Source: Acidovorax sp. Leaf78 (GTDB lineage: Bacteria > Pseudomonadota > Gammaproteobacteria > Burkholderiales > Burkholderiaceae_C). From it: a stretch of 56,597 nt of DNA. The number at the start of each line of letters is the position of its first letter. Positions within the stretch are counted from its first letter, which is position 1. A program made the translations under genes and the position numbers. The stretch covers positions 1-56,597 of the forward strand of contig NZ_LMLZ01000009.1 of the NCBI RefSeq assembly GCF_001422735.1, given 5' to 3'. Shown here in pieces: positions 32,177-40,662 of the stretch. The notes beneath the pieces were generated by a model. That model was not told where the DNA came from, did no database searches, and was given only the letters and a program-made list of their open reading frames with translations.

Positions 32177-33427
32177 ATGCCAGGACAATGGACCACGCTG
32201 GACGCCGCCGACGGCAGCGGCCGCTTTCGCGCCTACCTCGCCACCCCTGCCAGCGGCAGCGGTCCCGGCCTGGTGATCGCGCAGGAGATTTTTGGCGTCA
32301 ATGCCACCATGCGCGACGTGGCCGACTACTACGCAGAAGAAGGCTACGTGGTGCTGGTGCCGGACCTGTTCTGGCGGCAGGAGCCCGAGGTCGAGCTGGA
32401 CGCCGCCGCCGACATGCCGCGCGCATTCGCGCTGTACCAGGGCTTCGATGAAGCCAAGGGCGTGGACGACCTGCAAACCGCCATCACCGCCCTGCGCGCG
32501 CGGCCCGAGGTCCAGAGCGCGGGCAGCGCGGGCAGCGCGGCCGGCCCGGGCAAGGTCGGTGTGCTGGGCTTTTGCCTGGGCGGCAAGCTCGCCTATCTGG
32601 CGGCCTGCCGCACCGACGCCGACGTGGCCGTGGGCTACTACGGCGTGGGCATCGAGGCCGCGCTGGCCGAGGCGCCCGGCATCCGTTGCCGCCTGGTGCT
32701 GCACATCGCCGAGCTCGACGGCTTCTGCCCGCCGCCTGCGCGGGACGCCATCGTGCAGGCCCTGTCGGGCCGCGAGAACGTGGAGCTGTACGTCTACCCC
32801 GGTACCGACCATGCCTTCGCCCGCGTGGGCGGCGACCATTTTCACAAGCCGTCGGCCCTCATGGCGCACCAGCGCAGCGTGGCCGCGCTGCGGCGCGAGA
32901 TGGGCCCGCACTACGACCTGTCGGCGCTGTGGGACAAGCATTGCGAATACGAGTTCACCACCCGCGACGTGGACGCCACCATGGCGACCATGGTGGCCGA
33001 GCCGTATGTGAACCACATCCCCACCATGACGGGCGGAGTGGGTTACAAGCACCTGCACGACTTCTACACACGCCACTTCGTCAACAGCAACCCGCCGGAC
33101 ACGAGCCTGACCCCGATCTCCCGCACGGTCGGGGCCACGCAGGTGGTCGACGAAATGCTCTTTAGCTTCACCCACACCACCGAGATTCCGTGGATGCTGC
33201 CCGGCGTGGCGCCCACGGGCCGGCGTGTGGAGATACCGCTGCTGGCGGTGGTGAAGTTCCGCGGCGACAAGCTCTACCACGAGCACATCTACTGGGACCA
33301 GGCCAGCGTGCTGGTGCAGGTCGGCCTGCTCGACCCTGCCGGCCTGCCCGTGGCCGGCGTGGAGACGGCGCGCAAGCTGCTGGACGAGACCTTGCCTTCC
33401 AACAGGTTGATGGGCGAGGGCCGCTAG
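32177..33427 (+). CDS. Dienelactone hydrolase fused to an NTF2-like domain
   Basis: A 416-residue two-domain protein. The N-terminal alpha/beta hydrolase (about 1-235) is dienelactone hydrolase-like, with QEIFG, the nucleophile Cys133 in GFCLGG, Asp181 in AELDGFCPP and His212 in GTDHAFARV forming the triad. The C-terminal part (about 255-416) contains DVDATMATMVAEPYVNHIPT and DKLYHEHIYWDQASVLVQVG, typical of the NTF2/SnoaL-like fold. Such fusions are known in the databases as carboxymethylenebutenolidase-like proteins, but the joint function is not established. It would hydrolyse a lactone or ester made by the upstream enzymes. Confidence 0.85.
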   Translation: MPGQWTTLDAADGSGRFRAYLATPASGSGPGLVIAQEIFGVNATMRDVADYYAEEGYVVLVPDLFWRQEPEVELDAAADMPRAFALYQGFDEAKGVDDLQTAITALRARPEVQSAGSAGSAAGPGKVGVLGFCLGGKLAYLAACRTDADVAVGYYGVGIEAALAEAPGIRCRLVLHIAELDGFCPPPARDAIVQALSGRENVELYVYPGTDHAFARVGGDHFHKPSALMAHQRSVAALRREMGPHYDLSALWDKHCEYEFTTRDVDATMATMVAEPYVNHIPTMTGGVGYKHLHDFYTRHFVNSNPPDTSLTPISRTVGATQVVDEMLFSFTHTTEIPWMLPGVAPTGRRVEIPLLAVVKFRGDKLYHEHIYWDQASVLVQVGLLDPAGLPVAGVETARKLLDETLPSNRLMGEGR

Positions 33428-33466
33428 CCTGGGTGTGGCCCGGCGGCATGGCCTGAGATGCGGGGT

Positions 33467-33502
33467 GAGATGAGGGCTGAGGTGAGGGCTGAGGTGAGGG
33501 CT
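33467..33502. repeat. Three tandem 12-bp units
   Basis: GAGATGAGGGCT, GAGGTGAGGGCT, GAGGTGAGGGCT in direct succession in the gap between the convergent hydrolase and tctA genes. No function evident. Confidence 0.8.
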
Positions 33503-33526
33503 TTGCTCTCGCCGCAGGCCGCCTTC

Positions 33527-35029
33527 TTACGTCTCCTGAAACGCCTCTTCCCGCCGCTTCTTCACCGCCGGCAGTGCCACCACCGCCAGGAGGATCAGCG
33601 TGGCAATCAGCAGCCCTAGGGAGATGGGCCGCTCCACAAACGTGGCGAAGTCGCCGCGCGAGAGCAGCAGTGCCCGGCGCAGGTTCTCTTCCATCATCGG
33701 GCCCAGCACAAAGCCCAGCAGCAGCGGGGCAGGCTCCATGCCGAAACGGGCGAACAGATAGCCCGCCACGCCCAGCGCCGCCGTCACGAACACGTCGAAG
33801 GTGTTGTTGTTGATCGAGTACACCCCGATGCAGCAGAACACCAGGATGGCGGGGTAGAGCAGGCGGTAGGGCACCTTCAGCAGCTTCACCCACAGCCCGA
33901 CCAGGGGCAGGTTCAAAACGATCAGCATCGCGTTGCCGATCCACATCGATGCGATCAGGCCCCAGAACAGTTCTGGGTTGCTGGTCATCACCTGCGGGCC
34001 GGGCTGGATGTTGTGGATGGTCATCGCGCCCACCATCAGGGCCATGACGACGTTCGATGGGATGCCCAGCGTCAGCAGCGGCACGAACGATGTCTGCGCG
34101 CCAGCGTTGTTGGCGGCCTCGGGGCCGGCCACGCCCTCGATGGCGCCGTGGCCGAACTCGTGGCTGCGGCTCGACAGCTTCTTTTCCAGCGTGTAGGAGG
34201 CAAAGGACGACAGCGTGGCACCACCGCCCGGCAGCATGCCCAGCACCGTGCCCAGCGCGGTGCCACGTGCGGCCGCCGGAATGAAGCGGCGAAAGTCGTC
34301 TTTGGTCGGGAACAGCTTCATCACCCCGCTGGTGAAGGTCTCACGGTGCTCGCGCTGCTCCACATTGGCGATGATTTCTGCAAAGCCGAAGATGCCCATC
34401 GCCAGCGCGACGAAGTTGATGCCGTCGGTGAGTTCGGGCACGCCGAAGGAATAGCGGGCCGTGCCGGAGTTGACGTCGGTGCCCACCAGCCCCAGCACCA
34501 GGCCCAGCAGGATCATGCCCACGGCTTTCAACAACGAACCCGAGGCCAGCACGACCGCGCCCACAAGCCCCAGGACCATCAGCGAGAAGTATTCCGCCGG
34601 CCCGAACTTGAACGCCAGCTCGGCCATGGGTACCGCGAAGGCGGCCAGCACCAGGGTCGCAAAACATCCGGCCAGGAACGAGCTGATGCCCGCCGTGGCC
34701 AGCGCCGCGCCGGCGCGGCCCTTGCGTGCCATCTGGTAGCCGTCGATGGCGGTCACCACGGACGATGATTCGCCCGGCAGGTTGACCAGGATGGCCGTGG
34801 TCGAGCCGCCGTACTGCGCGCCGTAGTAGATGCCGGCCAGCATGATCAGCGCGGACACGGGCTCCAGCGAATAGGTGATGGGCAGCAGCATCGCGATGGT
34901 GGTCGACGGGCCCAGGCCCGGCAGCACCCCGATGAGCGTGCCCAGCAGGCACCCCACGAGCGCGTAGATGACGTTCTGCAGGCTGAGTGCGGTTTCGAAG
35001 CCGAGGGCCAGGTTGGAGAGCAGTTCCAT
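33527..35029 (-). CDS. tctA: Tripartite tricarboxylate transporter, large membrane subunit TctA
   Basis: A 500-residue polytopic membrane protein. The first conserved segment GCLLGTLIGVLPGLGPSTTI and the later LPGGGATLSSFASYTLEKKL are signatures of the TctA family, which forms the transport channel for carboxylates together with TctB and a periplasmic TctC. The gene follows tctB on the minus strand with a 12-bp gap. No tctC is present nearby, so the binding protein must be encoded elsewhere. Confidence 0.95.
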   Translation of the reverse strand: MELLSNLALGFETALSLQNVIYALVGCLLGTLIGVLPGLGPSTTIAMLLPITYSLEPVSALIMLAGIYYGAQYGGSTTAILVNLPGESSSVVTAIDGYQMARKGRAGAALATAGISSFLAGCFATLVLAAFAVPMAELAFKFGPAEYFSLMVLGLVGAVVLASGSLLKAVGMILLGLVLGLVGTDVNSGTARYSFGVPELTDGINFVALAMGIFGFAEIIANVEQREHRETFTSGVMKLFPTKDDFRRFIPAAARGTALGTVLGMLPGGGATLSSFASYTLEKKLSSRSHEFGHGAIEGVAGPEAANNAGAQTSFVPLLTLGIPSNVVMALMVGAMTIHNIQPGPQVMTSNPELFWGLIASMWIGNAMLIVLNLPLVGLWVKLLKVPYRLLYPAILVFCCIGVYSINNNTFDVFVTAALGVAGYLFARFGMEPAPLLLGFVLGPMMEENLRRALLLSRGDFATFVERPISLGLLIATLILLAVVALPAVKKRREEAFQET

Positions 35030-35041
35030 GGCGTGCTCCCT

Positions 35042-35512
35042 TCAACCCAGAAAGGCCGGCCACAGGCCGATCTGCAGGTTGATGCCTTTGATGAAGACAC
35101 CCACGCTGAAGGCGCTCAGCAGCGCCGCGTTCAACAGCGCCGCCCGCCAGGTGAACTCATGGCTGGCCATGCTGGAGACGACCACCAGCACCACCAGCGA
35201 CAGGACCAGGCCCGCGGGCTGCAGCAGCAGGCCGAAGAGCACGACGGCACCCAGGATCCAGGCGATGCTGCCGAACTCAGGGCGTTTGACCTTCTCTTGC
35301 GCAGCAGAGGGTTTCAACGAGCCCGCTGCGAGCGCCAGTCCGATCAGCACCAGCAGGACGCCGATCCACAACGGGAACCAGCCCGGGCCCATGCGCGCAG
35401 CGTCCCCCACGCGGTAGCTCAGCGCACCGATGCTGAACCCCAGGCCGGCGAGCACGTAGATGCACCCGGCGCCGAAGTCCTTCTGATTGCGGACCTGAAT
35501 TCTTGACCCCAT
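35042..35512 (-). CDS. tctB: Tripartite tricarboxylate transporter, small membrane subunit TctB
   Basis: A 156-residue protein with about four hydrophobic segments, for example CIYVLAGLGFSIGALSY and WILGAVVLFGLLLQPAGLVL. The N-terminal GLGFSIGALSYRVGDAARMG followed by PGWFPLW is typical of TctB. It is the first gene of the tctBA operon and is divergent from the MarR-family gene. Confidence 0.9.
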   Translation of the reverse strand: MGSRIQVRNQKDFGAGCIYVLAGLGFSIGALSYRVGDAARMGPGWFPLWIGVLLVLIGLALAAGSLKPSAAQEKVKRPEFGSIAWILGAVVLFGLLLQPAGLVLSLVVLVVVSSMASHEFTWRAALLNAALLSAFSVGVFIKGINLQIGLWPAFLG

Positions 35513-35556
35513 TTTTGTCTCCTTGCACTGTCGTTGATCAAAGGAGCGCGATTTAT

Positions 35557-35589
35557 ATCACTGCATGATCTATTTGCATCACAGCATGA
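35557..35589. promoter_or_regulatory. Direct repeats in the tctB-marR control region
   Basis: ATCACTGCATGA (35557-35568) and ATCACAGCATGA (35578-35589) are direct repeats with start points 21 bp apart, which puts them on the same face of the helix. They lie between the divergent tctBA operon and the MarR-family gene and could be operator half-sites of that regulator. Confidence 0.55.
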
Positions 35590-35664
35590 CATAGATTGGC
35601 GTGTGGTTATGGGCCGGGTACATTGGCGGGACGCTCGTTGATTTCATCGGCAGGAAATAACAAC

Positions 35665-36084
35665 ATGAAGAAGATCGACAAGGCGCAGCTGGAGCGCCTT
35701 TCGCAATTCCGGTACCAACTGCGGCGGTTCATGCGCTTTAGCGAGGACGCCGCCCAAGAGGCCGGATTGACCGTGCTGCAGTACCAGCTCATGCTCCATA
35801 CGCAGGGCGTGGAGGGGCGCCACTGGGCCAGCATCAGCGAGCTGGCCGAGCGCCTGCAAGCCAAGCACCACGGCGTGGTGGCCTTGGTGTCGCGCTGCGA
35901 GGCGGCGGGGCTGGTGGTGCGCCGGCAGAACGCGGACGACGGCCGGGTGGTGGAGATCCACCTGACCGCCCAGGGCCAGAAGAGCCTTCAGCAGATCGCC
36001 CTGCGGCACGAGTCCGAATTGACGGCGCTGGCAGACATCATCGAGCAAGCCAGTGCCCGGTACCGGGGCGGGTTCGAAAAGTAG
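35665..36084 (+). CDS. MarR-family transcriptional regulator
   Basis: A 139-residue protein starting at ATG 35665 with AGGAA upstream. The winged helix spans about residues 35-105: SISELAERLQAKHHGVVALV forms the HTH, and RRQNADDGRVVEIHLTAQG the wing and following strand of MarR proteins. It is divergent from tctBA and likely controls that operon in response to a small aromatic or carboxylic compound; the ligand is not deducible. Confidence 0.88.
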   Translation: MKKIDKAQLERLSQFRYQLRRFMRFSEDAAQEAGLTVLQYQLMLHTQGVEGRHWASISELAERLQAKHHGVVALVSRCEAAGLVVRRQNADDGRVVEIHLTAQGQKSLQQIALRHESELTALADIIEQASARYRGGFEK

Positions 36085-36245
36085 GCCCGCCGGCAGCCAG
36101 CGTGCTGTGGCGGACTTTGCGATCAGCGTGGTGCCGATCAGCAGCTGCAAGCGCAACGCGATGTCATCCTGCAGGGGCAGGCCATGAGGCCATGAGGCCT
36201 TGAGGACGAGTGCGGGCGTCGAGCGGTGGCCAGCGCCTGCGGGCG

Positions 36246-37007
36246 TCAGGTCAGATTCAGCCCACCGTCCGACAGCAACACCTCGCCCGTCAAGTAGTCG
36301 GACGCGACCAGCATGGCCACGGCGTGGGCGATGTCGTCGGGGCTGGCGGCCCGGTGCATGGGGGCGCGGGCCCGCCACAGCGCCTGCGCATCTTTCCAGT
36401 CCGCCGTCAGCGGTGTGTCGACCAGGCCCGGTGCGACGGCGTTGACGCGGATGTCCGGGCCGAGCGACACGGCCAGTAACCGCGTCAGGTGGTTGAGCGA
36501 CGCCTTGCTCACCGCGTACGGAATGGACGCGCCCTTGGGCCGCACCCCCGCGTGCGAGCTGATGTTGACGACGCTGCCGGCACGGCCGCTCTTCGCTGCC
36601 TCGCGCAGGGCCGGCTCGGCCAGGGCGACGAGGTGAAAGGGCGCCACCACGTTGACCTCGTGCAATTCATGCCACACCGCCGACGTGGCTGCCGCCAGGT
36701 CGGCGTGCGGGATGACTTTGCTGATGCCGGCGTTGTTGACCAGCACGTCGAGCCGGCCCCACGCGGCCATGGCCTCGTGCATCAGGTGCACCCTGTCGGC
36801 CTCCAGGGCCAGATCGGCCTGCACGTAGACCGCGTGCTTCAACTCGGCGGCCATGGCGCGCCCGGTGTCAGCCGAACTGCGCGAATGCAGGACCACCGCG
36901 TACCCCTCGCGGCTCAGCCTGCGCGCGATGGCGGCGCCGATGCCCGAGGTCGACCCGGTCACCAGCGCCACACCCAGCATGTTGTCGGTTGTCGAAGGCG
37001 CATTCAT
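36246..37007 (-). CDS. Short-chain dehydrogenase/reductase (SDR)
   Basis: A 253-residue classical SDR. Cofactor motif TGSTSGIGAAIA, NNAG in DVLVNNAGISK, catalytic Ser in NISSHAG and YAVSKASLN with the catalytic Tyr and Lys. GAGGA precedes the ATG. Its C-terminus GEVLLSDGGLNLT is typical of the family. It stands alone on the minus strand, convergent with the MarR-family gene. Substrate unknown. Confidence 0.88.
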   Translation of the reverse strand: MNAPSTTDNMLGVALVTGSTSGIGAAIARRLSREGYAVVLHSRSSADTGRAMAAELKHAVYVQADLALEADRVHLMHEAMAAWGRLDVLVNNAGISKVIPHADLAAATSAVWHELHEVNVVAPFHLVALAEPALREAAKSGRAGSVVNISSHAGVRPKGASIPYAVSKASLNHLTRLLAVSLGPDIRVNAVAPGLVDTPLTADWKDAQALWRARAPMHRAASPDDIAHAVAMLVASDYLTGEVLLSDGGLNLT

Positions 37008-37670
37008 CTGTCAAATCCTCGGTGTCGATCGGTTGGCAGGCCTGAGCTGTCCATGTTTTGAAGTGGGCGCGTTACTGTGCGCGGCGCGCTGGTTCCCGCG
37101 GCGGAACACGGGGCTCATATCGATGCGCGCCACAACGTCGATGCCCGCTTTGAGCCGGCGATGGATGGCGGCCCGGAGAGTTTAGTGCGGAGCGCCGTGC
37201 AGGCTGCATCACGGGCCGGTGCAGCCTCTGCGCCAAACGCGCTTGCCGTTGCCAGGCAGTTTTGCGCTCCCGCAATGTCATTGTCAGAGCCGCTGATCAG
37301 CACAGGCCAGCCCTTCACGCGGATCGGCTGCTGCCCATGGCTGGACTGTGGTGCCCGGCGTGAGCGCTGCACTGGAGCCTTGCGGTGACGTTTTGCGGCA
37401 TGTTCGGCCCTGCCTTTCGGCGATTTTTGACATTTCCGGGCCCGTTACACGGGTACGGCATGCGATTGCCGCGAGCCCGCCACTATGATTCGGGCCCAAG
37501 TTGCGGGCGCGCTGCTCCAGCGAGACCTGTTCTGTGGCCTGTATCCGCACCCCATCGGCATCCGTAGCCTTCCCCCGCACGCTCCTTTTCCGTTCTCCTT
37601 TTCTTTTCGTCTGCAGGTTCCGAGCGTGTGTGAGCGCGTGCTGCAAGCGTTCTTCCATTGCGATATTTTC
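37008..37670. other. 663-bp region without a convincing gene
   Basis: No supported gene, RNA or repeat. The minus-strand frames between about 37060 and 37370 show scraps that look protein-like (AGIDVVARIDMSPVFRRG in one frame, GWPVLISGSDNDIAGAQ in another), so a decayed gene of unknown type may be present. Confidence 0.35.
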
Positions 37671-38930
37671 ATGACCATGCGTCTTTTGCAGGACACCACC
37701 CTCGGTATCGACTTCGGTACCTCCAACTCCGCGATGGCCGTGCGCCAGGGCACGGGCCCGGCCCGGATGATTGCGCTGGAGGGCGAGGCGCGCGCGCTGC
37801 CCACGGCGCTGTTCTTCAACGGTGAGGACCACCGCACCCACTTCGGGCGTGACGCGGTGGCGCAGTACCTGGCGGGCACCGAGGGGCGGTTGATGCGCTC
37901 GCTCAAGAGCCTGCTGGGCAGCGCGCTGCTGCAGGACAAGACCGTGGTGCACGACAAGCTGGTGAGCTACCAGGATGTCATCAGCCTGTTTTTGCGCATG
38001 CTGGTGGGCAAGGCCTGCGACGACCTGGGCGGCATGCCCGCGCGCGTGGTGATGGGGCGGCCGGTGCATTTTGTGGACGACGATGCCGAGCGCGACCAGC
38101 AGGCCGAGGCCGCGCTGCGGCAGGCTGCGGTGGACGCTGGGTTTTCCGAGGTGTCGTTCCAGCTCGAGCCCATCGCCGCCGCGCTCGACTACGAGCAGCG
38201 CATAGCCCGCGAATCCATCGTGCTGGTGGTGGACATCGGCGGCGGGACGTCGGACTTCACCGTGGTGCGGCTGGGGCCAGACCGCTTTGCGCGGCCCGAC
38301 CGCAGCGGCGATGTGCTGGCCACCACCGGCGTGCACGTGGGCGGCACGGATTTCGACCGCCGCCTCAGCCTGGATTTGCTCATGCCGCTGCTCGGGTTTC
38401 GGCACACCGGCCCGTCGGGGCGCGAGGTGCCCAGCCGGGTGTTTTTCGATTTGTCGACCTGGCACCTGATCCAGTGGCTGTACTCGCCCAAGGCGCTGCG
38501 CGACGCGCAGAGCCTGCGCACCGACTACGCGGACCCACGCCTGTACGAGCGCCTGATGTACGTGCTGCGCGAACGGCTGGGGCACCGCATGGCCGATACG
38601 GTGGAGCAGGCCAAGATCGCCGCGTCCCTGGCCGACGCCGAGGCGCCCATGCCGCTGGACTGGATTGAGCGCGGGTTGCAAGCCGCTGTCACGCCCCAGG
38701 GGCTGTCGCAGTTTCTGTCCCAGCCGCTGGCCCAGGTGGTGGCCTGCGCGCACGACTGCGTGCAGCAGGCGGGCCTGGGCCCGCAGGGCGTGGACGCCAT
38801 CTACCTGACGGGCGGCTCGTCCGCGCTGCGGCCGCTGCGGCAGGCGCTCAGGGAGGCTTTCCCGGACACGCCGCAGGTCGAGGGTGACTTGTTTGGCGGG
38901 GTGGCGGCGGGCCTGGCCGTGTCGCGCTGA
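37671..38930 (+). CDS. Hsp70-like chaperone of the YegD type
   Basis: A 419-residue protein (ATG at 37671 or 37677). It has the actin/Hsp70 ATPase motifs: phosphate-1 TTLGIDFGTSNSAMAV at the N-terminus, phosphate-2 VVDIGGGTSDFTVVRLG in the middle and the adenosine motif YLTGGSSALRPLRQ near the C-terminus. There is no substrate-binding beta domain or lid, which matches YegD (450 residues in E. coli), a DnaK relative of unclear function. It stands alone between non-coding regions. Confidence 0.88.
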   Translation: MTMRLLQDTTLGIDFGTSNSAMAVRQGTGPARMIALEGEARALPTALFFNGEDHRTHFGRDAVAQYLAGTEGRLMRSLKSLLGSALLQDKTVVHDKLVSYQDVISLFLRMLVGKACDDLGGMPARVVMGRPVHFVDDDAERDQQAEAALRQAAVDAGFSEVSFQLEPIAAALDYEQRIARESIVLVVDIGGGTSDFTVVRLGPDRFARPDRSGDVLATTGVHVGGTDFDRRLSLDLLMPLLGFRHTGPSGREVPSRVFFDLSTWHLIQWLYSPKALRDAQSLRTDYADPRLYERLMYVLRERLGHRMADTVEQAKIAASLADAEAPMPLDWIERGLQAAVTPQGLSQFLSQPLAQVVACAHDCVQQAGLGPQGVDAIYLTGGSSALRPLRQALREAFPDTPQVEGDLFGGVAAGLAVSR

Positions 38931-39082
38931 GAGGCTGAGTTGTTGATGGGCCGATGCGCTGAATCGAGTTGATCCAATCGATTCAGTGGGTTCAGTGGGT
39001 TCAGCTATCGGGCTGATCGGGCCGTTGCGAGGTGCGCGCGGCACGGGGTGCAGCCGCACCGTGGGCGGCGCACCTGCTAAAT

Positions 39083-39143
39083 CCATTTGCTACTAAATTT
39101 ATAGCTGCTAGCGCTTTTCTATCAAGCGGTAGGGGCCATTTTC
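39083..39143 (+). repeat. Stem-loop repeat, copy 2 (intergenic)
   Basis: TTGCTACTAAATTTATAGCT followed by GCTAGCGCTTTTCTATCAAGC and GGTAGGGGCC. The core CTAGCGCTT-TTCTATC-AAGCGGTAG forms a hairpin. It matches copies inside rsmB, the 3-hydroxyisobutyrate dehydrogenase-like gene and the biotin-dependent carboxylase. It sits just downstream of rsmI. Confidence 0.85.
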
Positions 39144-39163
39144 ATGCTGGATGCAGGCCGTAT

Positions 39164-40117
39164 TCAGTCTGCCGGCTCTTCGCTGGCTGCATCACCCGCT
39201 GCATCGCCGCGCTTCCACGCCAGCGCCGTGTCGTACAGCACGTTGCGCGATGCGCCCGTAATCTCGGCCGCCAGCCGCACGGCGGTCTTGAGGGGCAGCT
39301 CCTGCACCAGCAGGCGCAGCACGCGCAGGCTCTCGCCGTCGTCGGCCGCCACGGGCACCGGGTGCAGCAGCACCACGAACTCGCCGCGCGAGCGCTGCGG
39401 CCCGCCGTCCAGCCAGGCCGCCAGGGCGTGCGCGGGCTGGGTCGTCACTTCCTCGAACTGCTTGGTCAGCTCGCGCGCCAGGGTCACCGGGCGGTCGCCC
39501 AGCACGGCCAGGGCGGTGGCCAGTTCGCCGATGCGGTGCGGGGCCTCCAGCAGCACCACGCACCGGGGCTCGCCGGCCAGCTGCTTGTGGATGACGGCGG
39601 CCCGCTCGGCGTTCTTGACCGGAAGAAACCCCGCAAACACAAAGCCGCCGTGCTCGGTGCTGTGGGCCACGGCGCCCGCCACGCTCAGCGCCGTGGTCAC
39701 GCTGCTCGCGCCCGGCAGGGGCACGGCCCGCAGGCCGGCGGCCTGCACAGCAGCCACCAGGCGCGCGCCCGGGTCGCTCACGCCCGGGGTGCCGGCGTCG
39801 CTCACGTAGGCCACGCGCTGGCCTTGCTGCAGCCGCTGCACCACGGCCTGCGCGGCCTCGGCCTCGTTGTGCTGGTGCACGGCCAGCAGTTGCCCGGAGT
39901 TCTTGTCGATGCCGTAGGCGCGCAGCAGCGACTGCGTGTGGCGCGTGTCCTCGCAGGCCACGGCATCCACCAGCTGCAGCACGTGCAGCGCGCGCAGCGT
40001 GATGTCGGCCAGGTTGCCGATGGGCGTGGCCACCACGTACAGCGCGCCCTGCGGATAATGCTGCGCAGCCGCTGCCTCATGCGCGGCGCTCTGGGCTGAA
40101 GCGAAAGAAGCGCTCAA
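39164..40117 (-). CDS. rsmI: 16S rRNA (cytidine(1402)-2'-O)-methyltransferase RsmI
   Basis: A 317-residue SAM-dependent enzyme that methylates the 2'-O of C1402 in 16S rRNA. Conserved motifs are LYVVATPIGNLADITLRAL, ACEDTRHTQSLL and VSDAGTPGVSDPGARLV. The only start giving a full N-terminus is TTG at 40117, with AAGGAA 7 bp upstream. This TTG shares its first base with the ATG of the divergent yraN. The C-terminal tail beyond the catalytic domain is the usual length. Confidence 0.93.
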   Translation of the reverse strand: MSASFASAQSAAHEAAAAQHYPQGALYVVATPIGNLADITLRALHVLQLVDAVACEDTRHTQSLLRAYGIDKNSGQLLAVHQHNEAEAAQAVVQRLQQGQRVAYVSDAGTPGVSDPGARLVAAVQAAGLRAVPLPGASSVTTALSVAGAVAHSTEHGGFVFAGFLPVKNAERAAVIHKQLAGEPRCVVLLEAPHRIGELATALAVLGDRPVTLARELTKQFEEVTTQPAHALAAWLDGGPQRSRGEFVVLLHPVPVAADDGESLRVLRLLVQELPLKTAVRLAAEITGASRNVLYDTALAWKRGDAAGDAASEEPAD

Positions 40118-40560
40118 TGAATTTCCTTGGAAGAAAGAAGTCTGCTGCGGCCACGCCTGCGGCGCCCGGCCGGGCTGTGGGTACCACAGCCACGGCGACC
40201 GCCAGCACCACCACGCGCGAGCGCGGCAATGCGGCAGAAGACCGGGCCCTGGCGTACCTGCAGGCGCAGGGCCTGCAGCTCGTGGTGCGCAATTATCGGA
40301 CGCCCGGCCGCGGCGGGGGCGAGATCGACCTCATCCTGCGCGATCGGGATGGCACGCTGGTGTTCGTCGAGGTGCGCAGCCGTGCCAGCGCGTCCTTCGG
40401 CGGGGCGGGCGCGAGCATCAGCGCCGCCAAGCAGCAGCGCATCGTTTTTGCGGCGCGCCACTACCTGCTGCGCCTGCCGTCGCCGCCGCCATGCCGGTTC
40501 GACGTGGTGCTGGTGGAGGGCACGGTCCAGTGGCTCAAGGCGGCATTCGATGCGCAGTAG
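40117..40560 (+). CDS. YraN family protein (UPF0102, endonuclease-like fold)
   Basis: A 147-residue protein. After a basic and Ala-rich N-terminus it has GNAAEDRALAYLQAQGLQLV followed by RNYRTPGRGGGEIDLILRD and GTLVFVEVRSR. The latter contain the acidic E-x-D...E-V-x-x-R arrangement of the restriction-endonuclease-like fold. The biological role is not established. It starts back-to-back with rsmI and is followed by a SIS-domain gene, as in the E. coli yraL-yraN-diaA cluster. Confidence 0.88.
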   Translation: MNFLGRKKSAAATPAAPGRAVGTTATATASTTTRERGNAAEDRALAYLQAQGLQLVVRNYRTPGRGGGEIDLILRDRDGTLVFVEVRSRASASFGGAGASISAAKQQRIVFAARHYLLRLPSPPPCRFDVVLVEGTVQWLKAAFDAQ

Positions 40561-40662
40561 TCCGGGCTGACAGCGTGGCTATGCCACAGCCCGCCAGCGC
40601 AAGGCAGACGGCAACGGTTTGCTACAAAAGCTGTAACACCCGGCGGGTATCATCGGGGCCTC

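Noticed and set aside
37077..37388. A 103-codon open frame in the gap before the Hsp70-like gene
   Set aside because: No ribosome binding site, no recognised similarity, and better protein-like scraps lie on the opposite strand in broken frames.
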